Under the pieces are notes generated by a model. That model searched no databases. It saw only the letters and a list, made by a program, of their open reading frames with translations, and had not been told where the DNA came from. Made by a program: the position numbers and the translations under genes. Shown in pieces: positions 23,201 through 36,379 of a stretch of 64,000 nucleotides of DNA. The stretch's first letter is position 1. Each line of letters begins with the position of its first letter. Source of the stretch: Letharia columbiana (lineage: Eukaryota; Ascomycota; Lecanoromycetes; Lecanorales; Parmeliaceae); the NCBI RefSeq assembly GCF_014066305.1, contig NW_023501047.1, forward strand, positions 930,001-994,000, given 5' to 3'.

Positions 23201-24595
23201 AATGCCGCTATGACCGGTATTGTGGACCTAGAAGCAGCGTTGCTGAGCTGTCTGGACATTGTGGACCTGGATGATAGCCCGTATCAAGCAAGACTCAACA
23301 CTCGAGGCATAAATGGCCAGAGTATGTTGCATCTTAGTGCCTCGCTCGGACACTACCGGTTGGCTGCTGGGCTCCTAGCACGAGGAGCGAATCCAGATCT
23401 GCGAGACTACAACGGCATGACTCCGATGCATATGGCTTGTCTCCGCGGTCATGCGCAAATCATCCGTAAACTCCGTTCCGCTGGTGGCGATCCAAATCTG
23501 CGGAGTTTAAATGGTTATGTTCCAGCTGATATGGCGACGTCTCAACAAACTCGCGACGCAAGCAGCACCTTCGACCATCAAGCACGGCCTAGGAGCGCTG
23601 GTGCAACCCCAGTCTCGCATTGGAGTCGAGCGAGCAGCGTGATGTCTTACAAGTCTTCTCGAGGAGCTCGTTCAAAGGTGGCATCTCCGGGTGCAATGAA
23701 CGGCCCATTTACAGACGGCGATGAAGGCGACGAAGGCGACGAAGGCTTGGCCGAAGCCTACATGAGTCAGCCAGCGACACCAGCTCAGATCTGGGCCCAA
23801 ACAAGACGCAATAGTTTTGCCGCCGAGTCTCAATATCCGGGCGATATTTCTCGGGGCAACCTTGCCTCAACGACCCCCTTCCTTGCGGTGAACCCTGCGA
23901 TGTCCGCTTGGAGAGACCAACTTTCCGCCCAGATCCAGCAGTTTCAACAAACTGTGCAAAGAACGCTTCCAACTTTGCAGCTTCCCGCGTTGCCGCCAAT
24001 TCCTAACCTCCCAGACTATCAAGCCTATCCTGTAGTCAGACGAATAAGTTCCATGGTGCCTCAGCGCAATCCACGACCAAGCGCAGCAAACAGGAGCACT
24101 GGAGTTGCGAAAGTCACCGATTACCACTGGTGGGAGCTATTAACTGGGGCGGCCCCATCACCGCCAGCGTATGATGAGATATATCCGGAGAGCTCACAAC
24201 GTGATCTGAGCGATAAGAAGACATCTGCCCTCCGGGCTACTGGGGATGTATATGTGGATAGAAAATGCGAAGAGACCTTTGATCAAACGAAGAGCTCCTC
24301 TGCTTTCGAGACAGCCAACCTAGGAAGTACTATTTTGACACCAGAGCAACTGAGAAGTGCACACGCGATGAAAGTCAAAAGATTGAGGAAAGATCGGAAT
24401 CTGTTCTTCATTTGGGTAAGCTATCATCTTCGGATTGCCACATCTGATGGTCTAATACTGAAACAGATACCACTTCTCGTTCTTGTTCTTGTGGCGATGC
24501 TGAAAGATCGGGTGCCGCAGGCGCTGCACGGCGCTCGCCAAGCCCTTTACTATGCTCAGGATCGCCTCCAAGAACGTGTGGTTGAGATAGCTTAG
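20295..24595 (+). CDS. Mga2/Spt23-like membrane-anchored transcription activator (IPT + ankyrin + C-terminal TM)
   Basis: In yeast, Mga2 and Spt23 sit in the ER membrane, sense lipid packing, are released by Rsp5/proteasome processing, and activate the OLE1 desaturase. The four-exon model is 20295..20888, 20952..21877, 21931..24415 and 24467..24595, giving 1377 aa. About residues 300-370 match the fungal Spt23/Mga2 N-terminal domain (RVETQIPVKLTLHPVPPG, LPDMLELHAMLVCTSAMQD). An IPT/TIG domain lies at about 782-875 (PVIHKLTPGEASKSGGIEV, CLVPPALEAGTVPV). Ankyrin repeats lie at about 968-1040 (GQSMLHLSASLGHYRLAAGL, GMTPMHMACLRGHAQIIRKL). A C-terminal transmembrane helix near 1332-1350 (FFIWIPLLVLVLVAML) is created by removal of a 51-nt in-frame intron. 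Low-complexity Ser/Pro/Gln linkers fit a transcription factor. Family assignment is strong; the target genes are inferred. Confidence 0.9.
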
Positions 24596-26836
24596 CAAAC
24601 GAAGTGCTTGACACTAATGATGAACGACATCAGCCTTGAAGACGAAGGCCAAGACAGACGACCAGCGTTGGTGTTTGGGGCGTTCCGGGTTTGCCTTCAT
24701 TGGGACTTCATTTTGTAATTAGGAGGGGGGAGATAGTCCCGAGTGACACAGCTGTATACTCGTGCCTTCATTCATTTAGGTTTCTTCCATTTGAGCTTTT
24801 TGTTCCCTTATTTTATGAGAGGATATCACTAAAGGAACAAAGGATGAAGCATTTTCGCCAAAATTCAGCAGCACCATCTGGTGTCCACATCCAGTGTTCG
24901 CCAGTAGCCCCAAGTTAAGACATTTTTCAACGGATCCTAATTTGATTTGACATTGCCTTTGAGAAAATCTGTCTAAATAGCAATCGACTCCAACTTCATG
25001 AACATCCTTGCGGACATCCATGCCATCTTTGGGCATGCTGCCTCCGCCAGTGATCCGTTTTTAGCCCTCAACCCAGCTGACGTGAATACTGGAGGCTCTC
25101 CACTGAGCGCAACTAAGCCTTTCAGTCTGGAATGCACTTCGCTACGTAAGAAATCGACTCCACGCATCACGCTTTGCCATTCGGAACAATCATTCTCAGT
25201 GTTGACCCATACTTGAGTGAGATAGGAAGTTTGACAGCTTCACTGAGAACAGACTCATGAATCACGAGTGCACATCTGGCCAGTCGTTCTTGTCACGTTG
25301 TCTTGCGCAACACCGTTGCAATTGGCGACAGCGGTGTGATGAGACCGGACACAGAAGTCGAAGACGACGCTTCCATCATGAGAATAGTCCTCAAGGCATA
25401 TCGCTTTGACAAGACAATGATTGATGTTAACGGACTTTACTTACATCTTTTCTCTCGCTTGTGCCTTCAAGAAAAAAAAGACTAGCTGAACGGACATCTT
25501 CTACATCTCTTTGCTTCTATGACCCGAAGCCCTCCTCGCTCGCTGTGACCGGCCTACGCCTACAATCCCAAAAGCAACGCTCAAATACCAGTCTACATTC
25601 TCTATAATTTGTCCGCATCTCTTCAAGTCCTTCAGAGTCGGTATATTACTTCCTATCCCTAGCTATCAATTCCCTCCTCTCCTCCAAGAGTTTTCGAGAC
25701 TTGTCTACTTATCCCATAAGAAAGTATTGGTCGTAGAAGATCAAAGGAGCGCTGCCATGGACCGACATCCTTTTCATGGCTAAATTCGCTATGTGAGGTC
25801 TCTGGACGCAATCAATACAACCTAGGGGACTTCATTGCGGACGTAAAATTTTCTGGTTTCTGCGCCGCACGTCATTTCTACAAAGCTGTTCAGTGGATCA
25901 GTGGCAGCCCATGCGACATTGATTTCGGTCTAAGCCGTGACGAATAAATTCTCGGTTGTGCGCTCTACTACGTCCGTTATCTCTCTCCATTACACTCAGG
26001 TCCTGTCGGTAGCTCTTTCCCGGGGTTCGGCGTGGTAATCGTGGTATGGACCAAAGTTGAAGGCACTGTTGGCACTGTTGGCACTGCTACACGCCAGGTC
26101 AGCACTTGTCCGCGGCAAATACTATATTGTCGAGGGCAGGGCCATAGAGAAGATATGCACGGGTACGAGGCTTCCATGTCTTCGATGCCTGGACGATGCT
26201 CAATCATAGCGTCGTGCTGAGTTTTGGCATCCAGCACGGTGCCTGCCCGCAAGCAGCAAAGTTTATCCTGCTGAGGATGGCGTGATAGATACCAAAGGAC
26301 AAGGTTGGATAGATTCATGGGCATGGTAGGCGTCAGCCCCTGGAACCATTCGACTCTAAGGGTTGACTGCAGGGAGAGACAAGGATACGGCTATCTGGGA
26401 GATGGAGGATGTGCAGACGGAGCGGGTGACGAATAGAAAAGAAGAAATGTCTCGGGTTAGCCTATCTATGAAGGCAACTATGTGGTCACAGAAAGCTCCC
26501 CGGAGGCCAAGCACCGAATTGAACAAGACTGCCGGGTCAAACAGGCTTTTTTCAAACCTCAAGAAAGGTCATAGTGGCGCTATTCTCCTTCAGTACTCTC
26601 TTTACAATGCTGTACCTAGACGTATCTGGATCATACCTCACGGAAGGATAATATTAACCTCTCTGGTGGTGGGGTTCATGGAGTAAAATCCTATGTCATG
26701 CATGCCTAGGTGCCTAGGTAGGTAGCTGGATTGAAGATATTCTACGAGTATGTACTCCGTACGGAGCAAATCCTTTGCCAGTAGACACATGCACGTTGGC
26801 GTCAGATTTATGTAGGCTGATATACCTAAGGTAGGT

Positions 26837-26896
26837 ACATACATACATACATACATACATACATACATACATACATACATACATACATACATACAT
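26837..26896. repeat. (ACAT)n microsatellite, about 15 copies
   Basis: A 60-bp uninterrupted run of ACAT tetramers. The long Met-Tyr-Val-Cys frames on the minus strand are products of this repeat, not genes. Confidence 0.95.
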
Positions 26897-28980
26897 TACC
26901 CACTTTCTTATTTCAAGTCTGTAACTTATCGAATGTCCGAGGGTCGGAATAGTGTGTTGGTTGTGAGTGGACACTGGACGAGTCAATCAGCAGGTCCAGC
27001 TAAAGCAGGCTAAGAAGTTTAAGAAGAGGGGAAGGTCGGTCCGATCATCCGATGACACCATCAAAAAATGAAGAACGAAATCAATCCATCCCACCCGTGC
27101 CACCACTCTCAATCGATTACCTTAAAAGTACTTTGGGTGTTGAATGTTAGTTCAACGGTTTTCTGCAGCAGGTGCAGGAGGGGCCTTCTCCAATCTCCTG
27201 TCAACTGACTGACTGTGGGTGGGGTGCGCTTAACACAAAAAGATATCGATTATCCACGCTCGCGATCGGATAGGCTTGGCAATCCTTCTTACTAGAGGCC
27301 TATGCGATGCGACCACTCGGACTTTTCATGGATGGCGGGGCCCGGGGTGCTACGAGTCAGTTGGTAAAGACTAGGTCGTAAATGTTTGACTGCTAGGCTA
27401 TTTATTCTGCTACCGTTCCTTCTATCATATCACATTACCGTACTTTATCCTTCTCAAGCCTCAAGCCTCAAGCCTCAGACCTTGTTGGTACCACTACCCC
27501 TGCTGGCGGAGAATTTCCGCGCCCTTCCAACATCTCTTGTGGGGAGGGAGGGAGGTACTGCTGTCCGTCTTGGGGATTTGGGAATAATGATCCTTGACCT
27601 TCCACCCCGAGCTTCCCTTTAACGGGCAGATCAACCTAACTCTTTAGCTGCAGTACACTAACCTTAGTCTATCGTTCTTTTCCATTATTACTTGGTACTA
27701 CTGCCCCGTCTCTGCCAAATGCCACCAAACGAGTGTACCCGATTATAATCTTCATCCATCAATATCACTATTTCCGAGCATGTTGAAGATGATCGGGGTG
27801 TCATGCAGCAGCTTCATACATGATGCTCTTGCGCCGTGGTCCAAAGATCCGCTGAAACGCGCCATGCTACCTTATCATTGGGTGGCTCAGTATGCGGCCA
27901 GTCAAGACCTAAGTTACTGGTTGCATGGAGCACAAGTCGAAACCCCGTCACGTCGATCCGGCTGACTCGTTGGTCTGAGGGTGAAAAGAGCGAAATGACT
28001 TCCCGTCTGATCTACCTACACTTGCTGTCAATCGGACGTCGTTTTGATAATGGACCGGGGGAGAATGGCGCATATTCCACCGTAATTGTAATGATGCTCA
28101 ACGCCAGAGCTTTGTCTTTGTATGCCGAAAGAAGATGGCTGCCAAAGCCTCCGGCGTACGTTGGTGAGCGCGCGGGAGCTGTTTGGACATGGATATTACA
28201 ATAATACAGTAATGAGGACCTCGGATGACCTCGGTGGCTTTTCCCAGGAAAAACCCCTGCACCAGGTTAGCGCTCCCACTCCCATCTGACAGGCGAGTAA
28301 CATGATTGGTGGGCAAGGCGAGTGACATTTCCCTGGGAAACAACGGGAGCACCAGGGAGTAGTGCTCCCCAAACCATTTGATTAGTGGGAACCTGTCGTA
28401 GCGTCACTTAGTTGTCTGCACGAGCCTGCGCCTCTTCCACGATCCAGGCTGCTTTATCCCAGACTTACCATACTTTACCATGGTCAATCCTCTTCCTTTC
28501 TCCGCCCACTCTGATTGGATGGAGCTGTGAGTGTGCGTGGGTGTGAGGTGTGCAGGCTTGCAGCTAATGGCTGATTGGGGGGGGCCCCTCCCCCCCTCTC
28601 CCCTTCTTCCCTTCTCTCCAGCTTCTTCTTCTATCAAAGGCATTCTTTTGCATTCTGCAACCCATTTTCCTTTCTCTTTATTTTCAAACGCGACATGCTC
28701 GTCGTGGCATGCAATCTGGCAACAATCTGAGCTTGAAAGTGCTTGGATTTGCTTGGTGTGCTTGTGTGCTCGTTGTGAGCTTGTCAAGAATTATTTAATT
28801 AAGCTTTTGCGGGAAATCTAGGGGAAGGGAAAGCCTTTTGCTTGGGGCCCGGTTCAAAATCTGCGTCACTCGTTATTTTACTACCTTTTACCTTACTGGA
28901 CAATCTCCCATCTCCACAATCCTCATACCTCGTCCTACACATTAAATTTATCCTTCTGTCATTTCTCCAAAAATAATTAG

Positions 28981-29024
28981 TATCCACCTCCACCTCCACC
29001 TCCACCTCCACCTCCACCACCACC
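28981..29024. repeat. (CCACCT)n hexamer array in the veA upstream region
   Basis: About six or seven CCACCT/CCACCA units lie roughly 370 bp before the veA start, in what is probably promoter or 5' UTR. Confidence 0.85.
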
Positions 29025-29391
29025 ACGGCCATTAAACCACGCAAACTCGCACGTTTCACCGACACATTTACCACCATCATCCTTATATCAAACCTTCCCT
29101 TCTACATAGCTATTTTGCTTGGCATTTTTTCCAAGGTCCCGAGGCCCAGCAGCTCGACAACTTTTCCCGCAATCCTGTCGGCCGGCTGCCAGCGACCCAA
29201 GAACCGGATCCTTGGATCTCATTGCGCCCGGCATCACCCTCTTCCTCTCCACGACCGACTACCGACCTCCGCCATACAAGACAAGTTTACAAGTGGAACA
29301 TCGACTTGCTGCCTGCAATTGAGTCTATAGCACGCCTGGAAACCAGATCATTCCAAAGCATTCGGCAAGTGTGCCTCGGATGAGCGGTATC

Positions 29392-31389
29392 ATGGCTACA
29401 GCCATCTTGCCAGTAAAAAATGAGACGGAAGCTTCAATGAACAGGATTACAAAAGATGGCAGGGAGCTTACATATGGTAAATTCTCTTTCTATCCCGTCT
29501 TACCGTCCCTGTTGACATGGCACAGAAATCAAAGTCATTCAACAGCCGGAAAGGGCCAGAGCATGTGGATCTGGGGCAAAATGTGTGTAATGTCAACTTT
29601 CTGTTTACACCTGGCCATCACTGACCTCGTCTAAGCCTCTGCGGATCGTCGCCCTGTGGATCCGCCGCCCGTTGTAGAGCTCAAGATCTTCGAGGGCGAG
29701 CGCGACAACAGAACCGACGTTACCTTCTCACACAATGCCAACTTCTTCCTGTTCACGACATTGGAGAATGCTCGGCCGATTGCCAAGGGCAGGTTGCCGG
29801 TAGCACCGCCAACCTTCCCTGTCCTGACAGGATCCCCTGTGGCTGGTATGGCATATCTTGATCGCCCGAATCCAGCAGGATACTTCATCTTCCCAGATCT
29901 GTCTGTGCGCCATGAAGGGTTGTACCGATTGAGCTTCAGTCTGTTTGAGGAGCTCAAGGAAGACAAGGACGCAGATGTTGAACCACCGGGGGGTAGTCCA
30001 AAATCAAAAGACAAACTCCTGAGTAGCAATCCCATGGCGCCACGTGCGCATGTACACTTCCGCCTGGAGGTCAAGTCAATACCCTTCGCGGTATACAGCG
30101 CAAAGAAGTTCCCTGGGCTGTCAGAGAGCACGCCGCTTAGCCGTACCGTTGCTGAGCAGGGCTGCCGAGTCCGCATCCGCCGCGATGTGCGCATGAGACG
30201 CCGAGACAAAACCAACGACGGCTACCAGGAGTATGAAGACGACACCTCATATACACAATCCGAGCATTACCAGACATCACATCAAGCGCCAGATCGACCG
30301 CGCTCGATTAGCAATGGAAGCATGGATCCGCAGACACCTTACAGTACTGGTCGTCGGCCATCGGTGCAAGACCAGGTAGGAGGAGGATACTTTCCACCAT
30401 CGCCTTACACCCATTCCAATTATCAGCAACCGCCTCCACCTCCAGCTCCAGCTCAAGCTCAGTCTGCCACTTCCTACACCTCCCACTTGAACTTTGGTGG
30501 ATCCACGACTCCTCAATACGCAACTCCAGCTTTCCCACTGACACAACAACCGCCCGCGCCGCAGCCTTATATTCAGCATAGTCCCAACTATCAGTATCCG
30601 ACCAGCTATCACGCTCGCCAAATGTCAGCTCCCCAGAATTACAACTATCATCCACCACCACCACCTCAGCAGCTCCCATCGTATGCCCAGTCTCCTGTCT
30701 ATTCTGACAGTACAGACTACCGTCCGGCAACAGATAACAGGAGAGCGTCCGCAGGGATGCCCCTCAACCATCAGTCATTGCCTCCGAACACAATGAATAC
30801 ATATGTCAATAATCATCCTGCGTTACAGCAAGCGTACTGCGCTCAGCAACAGCAGCCTGCGTCTAGAACTACCACTCCCATCAATACCATGAATGGGTAT
30901 GGACAACCGCCGACATCACTACCTCCCCTCAAGATGGACCATACCTATCAACAGGGAGCAGTAGAGCCAAAGTACGAGCCCCAGTCACCACTTAACAGTA
31001 TTCAAAGACAAGTCATGCCTTCTTCCGCTTCGTCTACGTATTCCTCTTACGCCATAGACCAACCACCAAGCGCCGATCCGATGTCAGCACGCTCGGGAAA
31101 ACGAGGCTACGGCAAAGTGTTTAGCGAAACCCATATGGATCAGCCACTGCACTCTGGCATGCGCCCTAGTAGTACTGACCAAGGTCGAGACCGCGAGCAA
31201 ATTGAGACAGACACTGGCGAACTAGAGGATATATACAGTGAAATAGCCATGATGAGGTCTCGAAATCTTCTGGTCTACAAACGCGCGGATGGTTCGCATC
31301 AAACGAAGAAGTGCCCAAGCCCAATCGATCCATCTGGGTTAGTAGTGTACTCCCCGAACCCGTTGAATGCGTATATTAACCTTTGGTGA
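29392..31389 (+). CDS. veA: Velvet regulator VeA
   Basis: VeA joins VelB and LaeA in the velvet complex, which links light, sexual and asexual development and secondary metabolism. It shuttles between cytoplasm and nucleus. The model is 29392..29476, 29526..29582 and 29636..31389, 631 aa. The two introns split the start of the velvet domain. Joined, they give IKVIQQPERARACGSG and KSSADRRPVDPPPVVELKIF. The domain continues through FFLFTTLENARPIA, AGYFIFPDLSVRHEG and AEQGCRVRIRRDVRMRRR to about residue 232. The rest is a Pro/Gln/Tyr-rich region ending in a VeA-type tail (GKRGYGKVF, HSGMRPSS, YKRADGS). I chose the ATG of MATAILPV because VeA proteins usually begin this way. An in-frame ATG 12 bases upstream (29380) is the alternative. 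An unrecognised intron near the 3' end is possible. Confidence 0.9.
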
Positions 31390-32996
31390 CAGGCGTCGTC
31401 ATTATCGCTAAATTTGGCTTTCGCCTCGCTGAACTGAAGCCATGTTTCTACGGGACACAACGTTCGCCTTGGAGCCCAAGTCTTGCTGGTCAATAATGTT
31501 GGGTCGCTCGCCTCTCTACCTCTTAATTTTTTCAGGCACACATGCTGGTGCAGACAGATCACCTATATTCGCGTCTTCGCTGGATATACCTCATTTGCTG
31601 CGCCTAGACTTTCGTAACCACGCCTTCATTCGATCACTCGTAGCGAGCGGTCCCTACGATCTACTTTCTGGCTTTCACTAGGCGCCACCTTGATCATTCA
31701 CTACACCGATCAGCAGCGGTATAAAAGCACGTCTTGTTTTCGTCTCCTGCCTTTACGACCTGGCATCTTGTCCATAGCCGGTATCAACATCGTTACTTCC
31801 CCTTCACAAGGATGTTCGTATTATCACTCATGGGCGGCACGATTGTCATGACTTTGCTATTTCTTTGAATTTGTGAGCGGGATGCAACGGGCTTGCTTTG
31901 GATATCACCTGTGCGAGGCGCTGCTTCCATGTCGGAATGATATGCTTGGGACGTTGGTGGAGGATTCGCCGTGGATGCTATAAGGGCCCTGTCCTGTCAC
32001 ATAGATTCGTTGACATAAAAATGAATTTGTTCAACCAGAGTCGAGAATCAGACCTTCCATTGATAGTTTATTGACTTGGTACAAAGTGGAACATGACATC
32101 ACGCATCTCGGTGATCTTGCAGGAGCAATAGAAGATAGGATGGGTCAACATCCTCGAGCATATCAAACCAACGGATGAAGCGAATGCAGGGCAGTGGATG
32201 TCTTGTCATGAAACCTGCTTCTGCACAGACATGGCGGTGACATTGTAGTCGATGAATCAGCTGAGTGGTATTTCCGTACCAGAAACGAATCTAGGAAGAG
32301 GGGCGTGAAGATGCATTCCATCTGTGCGGAAGAAAACAGTTGCATGAGAAATGGCACAGACGACAAGCGTCCTGCACCCCACATTTTCCTATCCGTCAAC
32401 AGCCGCAGTCCACGGCGTGGGAAGGATCTGGAAGAAGTTATCCCCCAACCACATACCCTCGCCCTTTCCTACTTTCCTTCACTCTTTCACATTGCGTAAT
32501 GACAAACAGAGTTGATTGAATGCTGTCTATAGGGGATATCTAACGGTCTATGGAACGCTGATGCAGGGAATGCTTCGACATGCGTCTATCACGGCAATGC
32601 CCACGATAGGGCCACAAATGAGCATCGGTTGTAAACGCCAATTCGCTCATGGAGAAGGGAACAAAGTGCTTTTCTGTCATGCTGATGTGCAACTTTCACC
32701 AAGAATATCGAAGCCGGAGAATGGTAGAATATCCTGAACAGTCGGGTGTTCGAGGTGGTACTTAGGAAATGGCATGGCATAGGGCAACCGTGACGCCGAG
32801 TGGGAAACTCGTCATCGGTGCTCGGTAGGTATGCATGAGAAGAAGGAGTTGCGTAATAGGTATTCCGAAAGTCGAAAGCGGACGCCAAGGAAGATGACTA
32901 TCTATGTACGAACTGTTGTCGATGTAGAAATATTGTTCTTTGATGTCGCTACGTGAACTCATCACTCATAAGGGGTAATGCGCGGTTACCCCTCCT
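31390..32996. other. Convergent intergenic region (veA / desaturase 3' ends)
   Basis: The 1.6-kb space between convergent genes probably holds both 3' UTRs. I see no domain-bearing frame, RNA gene or repeat. Confidence 0.5.
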
Positions 32997-34563
32997 TCAG
33001 GATTCGAGCGGAGTCATTTTCGCAGGTGGGAGACCATTATCATTGCGGTTGCGGAAGAAAAGGATGCTTTTGCCGAGTCCCTCAGCGCCCTCGGAGGGCT
33101 CGACCCACTGGCAAGTTCGAGCAGTCGTCCACATAGCCTTAATGAAACCCCAGGGACCGCCTTCAACGTTGGAGCGGTAGTGACGACCCAGGATGGGCTT
33201 GATGGCTTCGGAGGCCTCGTCGGCGTTATAGAAAGGGATGGTGGAGACAAAGTGGTGAAGGACGTGCGTCTCGACAATGCCGTGCATGAGGGTCCGACCG
33301 ATGAAGCCGAATTCACGGTCGACGGTTGCAAGAGCGCCGCGAGCGAAGTTCCAACCAGCGTCCTCATAATGAGGGAGGGAGGGATCGGTATGCTGAAGGT
33401 AGGTGATTGCAACTACGGACCTTGTTAGCGATGTTCAGGTTGAGGAGGAAGAACAGCTTACCCAGCCAGTGATTGACCCACAGATATGGAAGGAAATACC
33501 ACACAGCCAAGTTCGCCCAGCCAAAATTCTTCCCAATCAGGATAAGAATTCCGGCTGCCGCAGCCAGCCCCAAATCGCTCGCGAGAATCAACTTGCTGTC
33601 CTTGGCCTCATACAAAGGGCTTGAGGGATCAAAATGGTTGACATTACCACCCCAGCCGTTCTTCTTGCCCTGACCACGACCTTCTTTCTGACGGGTATGA
33701 CTGTTGTGACCAGTTGTGTTAAGGGAGAGGTACAAGATCCATCCCGCAAGCTGCTGACCAATGAGAGAGCCCGCAGTGACGATGGGAGTCTCCTCGGCAA
33801 GCTCAGCTAATTCATGGGCAGCCCTTCCAATCCTTGACGCATACTGCTCGCGAGTCTTAGGGACAAAAACCATGTCACGTTCCAGGTGTCCGGTCGCCTT
33901 GTGGTGCTTGCCATGAGAGATCTTCCAAGAGAAATAGGGGACCAGGAGTGCCGAGTGACAAATGAAGCCGACAGTGTCGTTCAGTGTCTTGGAGGGAGAG
34001 AAAGACTGGTGGCCACATTCATGGGCCATGACCCACAAACCGGTACCAAAGCATCCCTGAATGAAAGTATAAAGTGCCCATCCAGCTGCACGGACGCTAT
34101 CCGAAGGAACGTTTGCCGGAGTCCACAATAGATGAAAGAGAGCGAAGGTGGTAGCAAGGGAGAAAATATCCCTGGCAACGTACATCAAGCCCCGGGCCGC
34201 CGAGCGCTCAAAGCAATGCTTGGGAATAGCAGCACGAACATCGTTGATGGTGAACTCCGGAACTTGGAATTCATTGCCATAGGTGTCAACCAATCTGCCA
34301 TATTGCGCTTCCGAAGTGACCGATTGACCTGACAGTTTCGTATCAACCAAGTCGCTTGACTGTTTGTTATTGACCAAATTTCCCGCGGATTTTTGGACGT
34401 CGACCTCACTGTCTGAAGCAAGTGAGGAAAGAGAGGTTGAGGAGTGAGATTGAGAGGGTGTGCGGTCGGGAGTCGCTGAGATGGAATTTGAGGAGGATGA
34501 GGGTAGAGACTCTACGACTGGAGTCTGCAAGACACTCTTACGTGAGAATGCTACGGTTGACAT
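32997..34563 (-). CDS. Δ12 fatty-acid (oleate) desaturase
   Basis: This ER membrane di-iron enzyme introduces the Δ12 double bond into oleate to make linoleate. The two-exon model is complement of 33462..34563 and 32997..33412 (49-nt intron), 505 aa. The three histidine boxes are present: HECGH at about residue 182, HGKHH at about 217, and HVLHH at about 415 in the second exon. The second box and the long loop after it (HLERDMVFVPKTREQY) and the LNTTGHNSHTR segment fit the Δ12 group of fungal membrane desaturases. Hydrophobic segments flank the boxes. The N-terminal 80 residues are Ser-rich and unconserved. The intron joins NHWLVAITYLQHTDPSLPHY. Δ12 rather than Δ15 (ω3) specificity is inferred from overall resemblance. 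Confidence 0.88.
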
Positions 34564-36379
34564 GTTGGAGAATATGCCTTGTTGAATGTGTGTCAGAGTT
34601 GACTAATTGTTGTGAAAATGAAAGGATTATGATTGAGAAGGTTCTGCGATGTGTGCACGGTAATATCTTCGAGGCGGGCTGGGGGAAAAGGGTGGTTTGA
34701 GAGGTGGAGAGAAAGTGTGGTTGTGTGGTTCGGTGTGGTCGTATAGATGACAATTGGTATTTTTAGATGTTAAAGTATTAAGTCAGCTTGACAGATATGT
34801 TGCAAGTCGGACAGCATAGGCAGAGTAGGTGAGGATTGAAGCGTGAAGTGTGAAGTGTGAAGTGTGTGTTCAAGGGAGGAATGATATGTGCTCAATACTC
34901 TTAATAATGGGTACCTCGGTAAGTAACGAAAAAATGAATCCCAGACGCTAGTTGCATTCAGGTACCTTAGGAAAAGGACAAAAGGACACAAGGACACGGC
35001 AAGCAAATGACTATGATGATGAATTTCATTAAAAAGCGTGCTCCATTCTTGACTTCTCAATGGCTACGACTATCCTCTGTCTCTACTGTATATACGAATA
35101 GCATGTTGATTTGGGCTATGATCCACCATTCCACAACAATTCAAGGAACAATACCCATGATTTTTACGTGGGGTACTTTAGATCATCTTACCCAGCGCCA
35201 CTGGCGACTATTGGACGCTACTCATTACTCACTGTACATGCAATTGCATCATTGAATCATTGAATCATTGAATCACTGGATAATTGGATAATGGAAACAA
35301 ATGCAAGAGCCAATGGGCATATTCTATCCGTATGCCTTCTCGATCAAAAAAAAAACTTCAAGAAAGATTGTACCTGGGTCGATGCAACAATTTGCATCAT
35401 CTTACAAGGATGGGCAGTTGCAGATGCAGCGCTAATAAAACTGTTGGGAGAAACTAACATGCAGGGTCTTACACTAATCGAAACTTAGTTTACGCTTAAA
35501 CGAGGGGCTCACTCGTTTGAAACTAAAGTAGGTAAAGTAAGGGAATGGGCCGGTCGGCGGTCTCAGATCCTTCTTGCCTGAGATCTCGGTAGCAAATCCT
35601 GGCACAAGCAACAGGATGAAGTACGAGAAAGAATCGCAAGCCTTCCATCCCATCCTTTTCAACACGACATCCTCAATTCTATTCGATAAACGCCCTTTCC
35701 TCCCTTTTATGTGATGATATACCTGAGAAGTCATCCGCGAGCAATGCAGAAATGAACGAGGAGTCAACGTGGTAGCGGGAGGCCCACTTTTTCAAAGACA
35801 TTACTCAATCTACTCTGTACCTATCTGGACAGGGCCGCAAGGCCGAGTGGAGACAGCGTGGTATCGTTACTGCATACATGACTTTGTCTTATCCATGCCT
35901 CCTTCTGCCAGTCCAATGCTACCTTTTGCTCCAACACTCAACACTCAAGCCTCTACCTTATCTTTCATCAACCCCGGGCGTACTGCTTGGAGTGTTGCTG
36001 GGATTGACCCTCTTGAGTAGAAGCACGTGCTCTTTGGACCCGATGTGCCTACCACTGCCCCACACCATCAGTCACCATCAATTACCCATTGTTTCTTTGA
36101 CAGTCGATTGACCGTGCCCATTCTTCATCTCCAAGGCTATCAGTGGCGAAGCAATGGAATCAGAAGGAGTTCCCGCGTCGATTGGAGCGAGATCAGACCC
36201 TGAGCGTGTGCTCGTGGGCAACGTAAGCAGTACGGCAACCCTAGGTCTTGACTAAATTAGAGCAACCGCACGGGTTCTGGCTTCGAATCCACAGCCCTTC
36301 CCCACAAGTGAGCTACTTTAACCGACGAGCGAGGTCCATTATATAGTTTAGGTTTTGCGGGGAAAACATGGTCGCGAAA
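34564..36379. other. Intergenic region of 1.8 kb
   Basis: It holds the desaturase promoter and the Trs130 3' flank. A short ATTGAATC repeat (about three copies) lies near 35249-35274. A TTCGAATCC motif near 36282 resembles a tRNA B-box but no cloverleaf forms. No gene is supported. Confidence 0.5.

Larger units (their letters stand above)
24596..29391. other. Long intergenic region and veA upstream/leader sequence
   Basis: No supported gene lies in these 4.8 kb. It contains an (ACAT)n microsatellite at 26837-26896 and a CCACCT hexamer array near 28981-29024. Pyrimidine-rich, stop-riddled sequence runs from about 28.4 kb up to the veA start, typical of a long fungal promoter and 5' leader. 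Frames near 24.8-25.2, 27.4 and 28.5 kb lack family features. Confidence 0.5.

Noticed and set aside
26638..26986. Minus-strand frames rich in Met-Tyr-Val-Cys
   Set aside because: Direct translation of the ACAT microsatellite, not a gene.
36220..36300. tRNA-like B-box (CTTCGAATCC) with a weak A-box-like element upstream
   Set aside because: Acceptor, D and anticodon stems do not pair into a cloverleaf on either strand, and the T-stem has a mismatch.
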